A stretch of 12,489 nucleotides of DNA from contig CATZIG010000036.1 of NCBI GenBank assembly GCA_958419975.1, positions 1 through 12,489 on the forward strand. Reading direction: 5' to 3'. Source of the stretch: an uncultured Collinsella sp. (GTDB taxonomy: Bacteria; Actinomycetota; Coriobacteriia; Coriobacteriales; Coriobacteriaceae). Below the pieces are notes generated by a model, which worked only from the letters and a program-made list of their open reading frames with translations, made no database searches and had not been told where the DNA came from. The translations under genes and the position numbers were made by a program. Below, one piece after another: positions 7,541-12,489 of the stretch; the first letter of the stretch is position 1; the number at the start of each line of letters is the position of its first letter.

Positions 7541-8328
7541 TGGAAAAACCGCACGTCGATACAACCGTTGTTGAAGTGCCGGCCGACCTTGCGTCGCCGG
7601 CGCTTTACCGTATCGACGCTGCCCACCACCCTCGTGTCGACCGCGCCGAGATGCTGCGGTATCTGGGCTACGGCGGCCAGCAGATTGAGCCCGAGCTGTC
7701 GCAGCGTATTGAGCTTGTCGTTGAGCGCTTAGAGCTGGATATCGAGCCCCGCGGCGTGCGACGCGTGTTTGCCGTCGATGCCACGGGCGTCGACGAGCAG
7801 GGCGAGCCCTGCATCCGCTTGGTCGGCACCAACGTTGAGCTGCGCGGTCGCGATATCTATCGCCACCTTAAGGACGCCCGCCTGGCGGCGCTCATGGCCT
7901 GCACCCTCGGGATATCTGCCGAACGCCGTCTGCGAACCACCGGAGCCCAGCAACCCCTGGAAGGCGCCGTGCTCGACGCCGCATGCTCTGCCTATGTAGA
8001 AGCCGCCGTCGAGCAGATGGACCAGCAGGTCAAGGCTGCGGCCGCTGCACACGGGCTCGCCGGCAACTGGCGCTTCAGTCCCGGCTATGGCGACTGCCCA
8101 CTCTCTGCCCAGCGCTCGATCGTGGATGCACTCAACGCCACGCGGCTCATCGGCCTGACCGTCACCCCCACCAGCCTGCTCATGCCCACCAAGAGCGTGA
8201 CCGCGGTGATCGGCCTGTTTGACGGCGAAGTCCACGACGCCCAGAGCCGCCCCACCTGCAATATCTGCCGCATGCGTGAGCACTGCCGCTTCCGCGCCGC
8301 CCACACCACCTGCTATTCCAGCCATTAG
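7540..8328 (+). CDS. Stand-alone methionine synthase reactivation (activation-domain) protein
   Basis: This 262-residue protein resembles the C-terminal SAM-binding activation domain of cobalamin-dependent methionine synthase. That domain remethylates cob(II)alamin after accidental oxidation, using SAM and an electron donor. The clearest motif is RFSPGYGDCP (178-187), which parallels the SAM-binding PGYPACP segment of E. coli MetH, followed by SAQRSIVDAL and the TPTSLLMPTKSVTAVIGL stretch. Free-standing homologues are known in Thermotoga and many Gram-positives. An added feature is a C-terminal four-cysteine tail, C240-x2-C243-x5-C249-x8-C258, suggesting a bound metal or Fe-S cluster. The gene starts within the metF stop, and its own TAG (8326-8328) overlaps the metH ribosome binding site, so all three are tightly coupled. 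It very likely serves the MetH encoded next, which lacks this domain. The family assignment is firm; the role of the cysteines is inference. Confidence 0.88.
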   Translation: MEKPHVDTTVVEVPADLASPALYRIDAAHHPRVDRAEMLRYLGYGGQQIEPELSQRIELVVERLELDIEPRGVRRVFAVDATGVDEQGEPCIRLVGTNVELRGRDIYRHLKDARLAALMACTLGISAERRLRTTGAQQPLEGAVLDAACSAYVEAAVEQMDQQVKAAAAAHGLAGNWRFSPGYGDCPLSAQRSIVDALNATRLIGLTVTPTSLLMPTKSVTAVIGLFDGEVHDAQSRPTCNICRMREHCRFRAAHTTCYSSH

Positions 8329-8337
8329 GAGCCCCCG

Positions 8338-10893
8338 ATGTTTACTCCGCTTATCACTCATGATCTGGACGGTGCTGCGCTGGCGGCACCTGTCAATGCT
8401 GCACGTCGCAACGGTGCCACGTACAAGACGCGCACGATCGACGATCTGCGCATTAAGGACGATCGCCTGCGTGCGGCCATCGAGGGCACGGGACACCTGC
8501 TGTTCGACGGCGGCATGGGCACCATGTTGCAGGCCGCCGGCATGAAGGCGGGCGCCCTGCCCGAGCTGCTCAACTTTGAGGAACCCCAGGTCATTACCGA
8601 CATTCAGCGTCAGTACGTCGAGGCCGGCTGCGACGTGATCACCGCCAACACCTTTGGCGCCAACGCCCACAAGCTCGACGGTGCCGCCACCGTGGCAGAT
8701 GTCTTTGCCGCCGCTGTCGCCTGTGCCCGCGAGGCCGGCGCCCACTACGTCGCCGGCGATATCGGTCCCATCGGCGCGCTGCTTCGCCCCCTGGGTACCC
8801 TGAGCTTCGACGAGGCCTATGACCTCTTTGCCGAGGAAGTGCGCGCAGGCGTCGCCGCGGGTGTGGACCTCTTTATTATCGAGACTATGACCGACCTGGC
8901 CGAGATCAAGGCGGCCGTCCTCGCCTGCCGCGAGAACTCCGACCTGCCCGTCTTTGCCACCATGACCTTTGAGGAAGACGGTCGCACCTTCCTGGGAACG
9001 AGTCCCGAGGTCGCCGCCATCACGCTCGACGCCATCGGTGCCGACGTTTTGGGCATCAACTGCAGCCAAGGACCGGCCGAGCTCCGAGGACTCGCCGCAC
9101 GTATGCTCACCGTTACCGACAAGCCCGTTATGGTGCAGGCTAATGCAGGACTCCCCCATGTAGACGACGACGGCAACACCGTCTTTGATATCCAAGCCCC
9201 CGAATACGCCGAGGCCGTCGCCGGCATGATCGCCGACGGTGTGAGCGTCGTGGGCGGTTGCTGCGGCACCACGCCGGCGCACATGGCGGCCTTGCGCACG
9301 CTTATCGACAACCACACGCCCAGCCCGCGCCACCGCAAGCCCAGTATGTCGGTCACGAGCGCCCAAACGGTCGTAGACCTTCCCTGCGACGGCCACAAGA
9401 TCGCCGTCATCGGCGAGCGCATCAACCCCACCGGCAAAAAGCGCCTGCAGCAGGCCCTGCGCGACGGCGACCTGGACTACGTTGTGAGCCAGGGCATCAG
9501 CCAGCAGGAGCAGGGCGCCGACATCCTGGACGTCAACGTGGGCCTGCCCGAGATTGACGAGGTCAAGATCATCCAACAGGCGACCGAACAGCTCCAGGGC
9601 TCCACGCTGCTGCCGCTGCAGATCGACTCCACCGACCCCGCCGCCGTCGAGGCCGCCGTACGTCGCTACGCCGGCAAGCCCATCATCAACTCGGTCAATG
9701 GCAAACAGCAGATCATGGACGAGATTTTCCCGCTGGTCGCCCACTACGGCACCAACGTCGTCGGCCTCACGCTCGACGAAGGCGGCATCCCGGATACCGC
9801 CGAGGCTCGCTTCGCCATCGCCGAGCGCATCGTGGCCGAGGCTGCCCGTTACGGCATCGGCCCAGACCGCATCCTCATCGACTGCCTGGTCATGACCGCC
9901 TCGACCAACCAGCGCCAGGCTGAGCAGATCCTGCGCGCCATGTCTATGTGCAAGGAGCGCCTGGGCGTCAAGTGCGCACTCGGCGTATCGAACATCAGCT
10001 TTGGCCTGCCCGCGCGGCCGCTGCTGGGCTCGGTCTTTTTGGCCGCCGCCTTTGGTGCAGGTCTGGACGCCCCCATCATGAACCCGGGTTCTAAGCGCTT
10101 TATGGACACCGTCTACAGCTATCGCGTGCTGAGCGTTGAGGACGAGGGCTCAACCGGATACATCGAACGCTACGCCGGCTGGACCGACCCGTATAAGATC
10201 GCCGCGAACCCGGCGGCCGCTCAGTCGGCATCGAGCGATGCCGCGCCTGCCGCAAGCACCACCGCAAGCGCCGATGACGACCCCATCCGCCACATGGTCG
10301 TCTCGGGCCGCAAGGGCGAGATCGCGGCCGAGACCGAACGCCTGCTGGCCGACCACGACGCCATGGACCTCATCAACAACCACTTTATCCCCGCCCTCGA
10401 TGAGGTTGGCGTCCTCTTTGACCAGGGCAAGTTCTTCTTGCCGCAGCTTATGGCCTCGGCCGAGGCCGCGCGTGTGGGCTTCGACACCATCAAGCGCCTG
10501 ATGCCCGCCGGTGAGATTGCCGACAAGGGCAAGATCTGCGTGGCCACCGTCAAGGGCGACATCCACGACATCGGTAAGAATATCGTCAAGATGCTGCTCG
10601 ACAACTACGGCTACACCGTCTTTGATCTGGGTCGCGATGTCGATCCGCAGGAGGTGCTCAAGACCGTGCAGGAGCGCGACATTAAGCTCGTCGGCCTTTC
10701 GGCGCTTATGACCACCACGGTCGTCGCCATGGAGGAGACCATCAAACTGCTTCATGCCGAGGTGCCGGGCGTCAAGATTATCGTGGGCGGCGCCGTGCTC
10801 ACCCCCGAATACGCCAAACAGATCGGCGCGGACTACTACGCCAAGGACGCCGCCGAGAGCGCGCGCATCGCCGAAGAGGTCTTTGGGAAGTAA
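8338..10893 (+). CDS. metH: Cobalamin-dependent methionine synthase lacking the activation domain
   Basis: The enzyme transfers a methyl group from 5-methyl-THF via cobalamin to homocysteine. It has 851 residues against about 1,230 in E. coli MetH; the missing part is the C-terminal activation domain, supplied by the preceding gene. Domains in order are: a 53-residue N-terminal extension of unknown role; the homocysteine-binding barrel from LLFDGGMGTM (Asp57) with zinc ligands Cys242 (NCSQGP), Cys308 and Cys309 (GGCCGTT); the pterin-binding barrel from about 354 (VIGERINPTGKKR); an Ala/Ser-rich linker at 625-648; the cobalamin cap helices (about 650-725); and the B12 Rossmann domain with D741-I-H743-D-I-G746, where His743 is the lower cobalt ligand, plus the SAL and VGGAVL motifs. 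AGGAG at 8327-8331, six bases before the ATG, fixes the start. It is the last gene of the metF operon; a long hairpin follows. Confidence 0.96.
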   Translation: MFTPLITHDLDGAALAAPVNAARRNGATYKTRTIDDLRIKDDRLRAAIEGTGHLLFDGGMGTMLQAAGMKAGALPELLNFEEPQVITDIQRQYVEAGCDVITANTFGANAHKLDGAATVADVFAAAVACAREAGAHYVAGDIGPIGALLRPLGTLSFDEAYDLFAEEVRAGVAAGVDLFIIETMTDLAEIKAAVLACRENSDLPVFATMTFEEDGRTFLGTSPEVAAITLDAIGADVLGINCSQGPAELRGLAARMLTVTDKPVMVQANAGLPHVDDDGNTVFDIQAPEYAEAVAGMIADGVSVVGGCCGTTPAHMAALRTLIDNHTPSPRHRKPSMSVTSAQTVVDLPCDGHKIAVIGERINPTGKKRLQQALRDGDLDYVVSQGISQQEQGADILDVNVGLPEIDEVKIIQQATEQLQGSTLLPLQIDSTDPAAVEAAVRRYAGKPIINSVNGKQQIMDEIFPLVAHYGTNVVGLTLDEGGIPDTAEARFAIAERIVAEAARYGIGPDRILIDCLVMTASTNQRQAEQILRAMSMCKERLGVKCALGVSNISFGLPARPLLGSVFLAAAFGAGLDAPIMNPGSKRFMDTVYSYRVLSVEDEGSTGYIERYAGWTDPYKIAANPAAAQSASSDAAPAASTTASADDDPIRHMVVSGRKGEIAAETERLLADHDAMDLINNHFIPALDEVGVLFDQGKFFLPQLMASAEAARVGFDTIKRLMPAGEIADKGKICVATVKGDIHDIGKNIVKMLLDNYGYTVFDLGRDVDPQEVLKTVQERDIKLVGLSALMTTTVVAMEETIKLLHAEVPGVKIIVGGAVLTPEYAKQIGADYYAKDAAESARIAEEVFGK

Positions 10894-10919
10894 CACAACG
10901 GAAACAACCGAGCACCAAA

Positions 10920-10955
10920 ACGTGCCGCATGCGCCACTTGGCGCGTGCGGCACGT
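10920..10955 (+). terminator. Long hairpin after metH, possible terminator
   Basis: ACGTGCCGCATGCGCCA and TGGCGCGTGCGGCACGT form a 17-bp stem with a single G-U pair; the loop opens to about four bases (ACTT). It begins 26 bases after the metH stop. On the plus strand only GTTAGAAT follows, a poor U-tract, while the minus strand has TTTT after the stem. It may be an inefficient terminator, an attenuator before the DUF711 gene, or an mRNA-stabilising structure. Confidence 0.6.
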
Positions 10956-11001
10956 TAGAATAGATAAGACTATGCTCGTTTTGGCAGATAGGAGCGCAAG
11001 G

Positions 11002-12366
11002 ATGGCGATCACGCCCGCAGAAATCGCGGAAACCCGCGGCATGGTTGAGGAGCAGAACCTCGACATCAGGACCATCACCATGGGTGTTTCGCTCATGGGT
11101 TGCGGCGACGAGAACCTCGACCGCATGTGCACGAAGATCTACGACCACGTGACGCACACGGCTGAGCATCTGGTCGAGACCGCCGAGAACCTCGAGCGCG
11201 AGTACGGCATCCCTATCGTCAACAAGCGCGTCTCCGTCACCCCGGTGGCGCAGATCGCCGCGTGCTGCAAGGATGAGGACCTCACCCCCATCGCGCATGC
11301 CCTCGACCGCGCGGCCGAGACCCTCGGCATCGACTACCTGGGTGGCTTCTCCGCACTCGTCCAGAAGGGCATCGGCGACGCCGACCGCCGCGTCATCCAG
11401 TCCATCCCGCAGGCGCTCGCCACCACCAGCCGCGTCTGCTCCAGCGTCAACGTCGCCAGCCTGCGTGCCGGCATCAACATGGACGCTGTGCTCATGGCCG
11501 CCCAGACCATCATCGATGCCGCCAAGCTCACGGCCGACCAGGATTCCGTCGGCGCTTCCAAATTTGTCTGCTTTGCCAACATGGTCGAGGACTCCCCGTT
11601 TATGGCGGGCGCCGTCCACGGCGGTGGCGAGGCCGACGCCGTCATCAACGTAGGCGTCTCAGGCCCCGGCGTTATGGCCGCAGCCCTGGAGACGCTGCCC
11701 GATTCCGCATCGATGATGGAAGTCGCCGAAAAGATTAAGCAGACCGCCTTTAAGATCACCCGCGCCGGCGAGCTCATGAGCCGCGAGGCCGCCCATCGCC
11801 TGGGTGTCGAGAAGGGCATTGTCGACCTGTCGCTGGCTCCCACGCCTGCCATCGGCGACTCCGTCGCGCGCATCCTCGAGATCATCGGCGTGGGCACCTG
11901 CGGTGGCCCCGGCACGACCTGCGCGCTCGCCATGCTCAACGATGCCGTCAAGAAGGGCGGCGTCATGGCCAGTTCCAGCGTGGGCGGTCTCTCGGGCGCT
12001 TTCATTCCCGTGTCCGAGGATGCCGGCATGATCGCCGCCGTCGAGGCCGGTGCGCTTTCGCTCGAGAAGCTCGAGGCCATGACCTGCGTGTGCTCCGTTG
12101 GCCTGGACATGATTGCCATCCCTGGCGACACTCCGGTCGAGACCATCGCCGGCATCATCGCCGACGAGATGGCCATCGGCGTCATCAACAACAAGACCAC
12201 GGCCGTCCGCGTGATTCCCGCCATCGGCAAGGGCGTGGGCGACTGCGTCGAGTACGGTGGCTTGTTCGGCCGTGCGCCCATCATGCCGGTAAACCCCAAC
12301 GCCGGCACCGTGCTTGCCCACCGCGGTGGACGCTTCCCGGCTCCGCTGAACTCGCTCAAGAACTAG
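11002..12366 (+). CDS. UPF0210/DUF711 family protein
   Basis: The gene encodes 454 residues, the normal length for the UPF0210 (DUF711, PFL-like) family, whose biochemical role is not established. Recognisable family segments are MAITPAEIAETRGMVEE at the start, LDIRTITMGVSLMGC, FSALVQKG, VASLRAGINMDAV, HGGGEADAVINVGVSGPG, VGTCGGPGTT (297-306, Cys300), GGVMASSSVGGLSGAFIPVS and INNKTTAVRVIPA. There is no signal peptide. The frame is open upstream to 10945, but AGGAG (10990-10994), seven bases before the ATG at 11002, and the family start make 11002 the better choice. In many bacteria this gene lies beside a small ACT-domain protein. None is next to it here: metH is upstream, separated by a hairpin, and the 123 bases downstream contain no gene. 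Transcription may be by read-through from metH or from a TAGAAT box at 10956-10961 that has no clear -35. Confidence 0.9.
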   Translation: MAITPAEIAETRGMVEEQNLDIRTITMGVSLMGCGDENLDRMCTKIYDHVTHTAEHLVETAENLEREYGIPIVNKRVSVTPVAQIAACCKDEDLTPIAHALDRAAETLGIDYLGGFSALVQKGIGDADRRVIQSIPQALATTSRVCSSVNVASLRAGINMDAVLMAAQTIIDAAKLTADQDSVGASKFVCFANMVEDSPFMAGAVHGGGEADAVINVGVSGPGVMAAALETLPDSASMMEVAEKIKQTAFKITRAGELMSREAAHRLGVEKGIVDLSLAPTPAIGDSVARILEIIGVGTCGGPGTTCALAMLNDAVKKGGVMASSSVGGLSGAFIPVSEDAGMIAAVEAGALSLEKLEAMTCVCSVGLDMIAIPGDTPVETIAGIIADEMAIGVINNKTTAVRVIPAIGKGVGDCVEYGGLFGRAPIMPVNPNAGTVLAHRGGRFPAPLNSLKN

Positions 12367-12489
12367 CTGAGGGGGACTGGCGAGGAGCCCCGGGGAGGGC
12401 AAATATATAAGGTCGCCTGCTCGGACAGTCCTGACTCGCACGGAGAGCACATTAAGTGCTCTCCGGCTCGTGCGGAACTCGCGATCGAC
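12367..12489. other. Tail region with a hairpin at the window edge
   Basis: No reading frame with a credible start is seen in these 123 bases. A perfect 9-bp stem GGAGAGCAC/GTGCTCTCC (12442-12464, loop ATTAA) can be extended by CGCAC (12437-12441) pairing with GTGCG (12470-12474) across a five-base bulge. No T-tract follows, so it does not look like an ordinary terminator for the DUF711 gene. It may belong to the leader of the next gene or to a repeat cut off by the window end. Confidence 0.45.

Noticed and set aside
7729..9744. Long minus-strand open frame (671 codons) antisense to the reactivation gene and metH
   Set aside because: Its composition is His/Gly/Val/Ala-rich as expected of an antisense shadow, it has no family motifs, and it spans two well-supported genes.
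10945..11001. Longer start for the DUF711 gene
   Set aside because: The extra codons begin inside the hairpin and have no good ribosome binding site; AGGAG before 11002 and the family N-terminus fit the shorter form.

Overview
The window reads as a chromosomal core-metabolism segment of a high-GC, Gram-positive bacterium. The GC-rich codon use, a cell-wall MurT/GatD enzyme, a large type III glutamine synthetase, a cobalamin-dependent methionine branch and a DUF711 protein together suggest an Actinomycetota gut lineage, most likely Coriobacteriia (Collinsella-like). That placement is inference from gene content and style; no 16S or other marker is present.

Layout. (1) 1-3341, + strand: the last 25 codons of an unidentified gene overlap (TAATG) the start of an uncharacterised helical-repeat protein, followed by one long gene that fuses MurT and GatD, the two halves of lipid II isoglutaminyl synthase. 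A strong terminator closes this block. (2) 3421-3562: a tRNA-Glu(UUC) gene with an extended -10 promoter and its own terminator. (3) 3502-4090: a non-coding, repeat-rich stretch. It carries a second degenerate copy of the tRNA 3' end plus terminator, antisense T-arm relics, and an AT-rich 219-bp element bounded by 31-bp imperfect inverted repeats. (4) 4091-6241, - strand: glnA of the type III family with its terminator. (5) 6242-6667: a 426-bp divergent control region with several inverted repeats, including a pair of facing GlnR-box-like motifs on the glnA side and a 26-bp palindrome touching a possible -10 on the metF side. (6) 6668-10893, + strand: a tight three-gene methionine operon, metF, a stand-alone methionine synthase reactivation protein, and metH without its own activation domain. 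(7) 11002-12366, + strand: a UPF0210/DUF711 protein, then a 123-bp tail containing a hairpin at the window edge.

How the genes work together. MetF makes 5-methyltetrahydrofolate, MetH uses it with cobalamin to methylate homocysteine, and the middle gene supplies the SAM-dependent repair function that E. coli MetH carries as its C-terminal domain. GlnA makes glutamine, the amide donor that MurT-GatD uses to amidate the D-Glu of lipid II, but the two genes are not co-transcribed.

No clearly new multi-gene system is visible. The points most worth checking are the MurT-GatD fusion, the split methionine synthase with a four-cysteine tail on the reactivator, the inverted-repeat element, the duplicated tRNA tail, and the candidate operators between glnA and metF.
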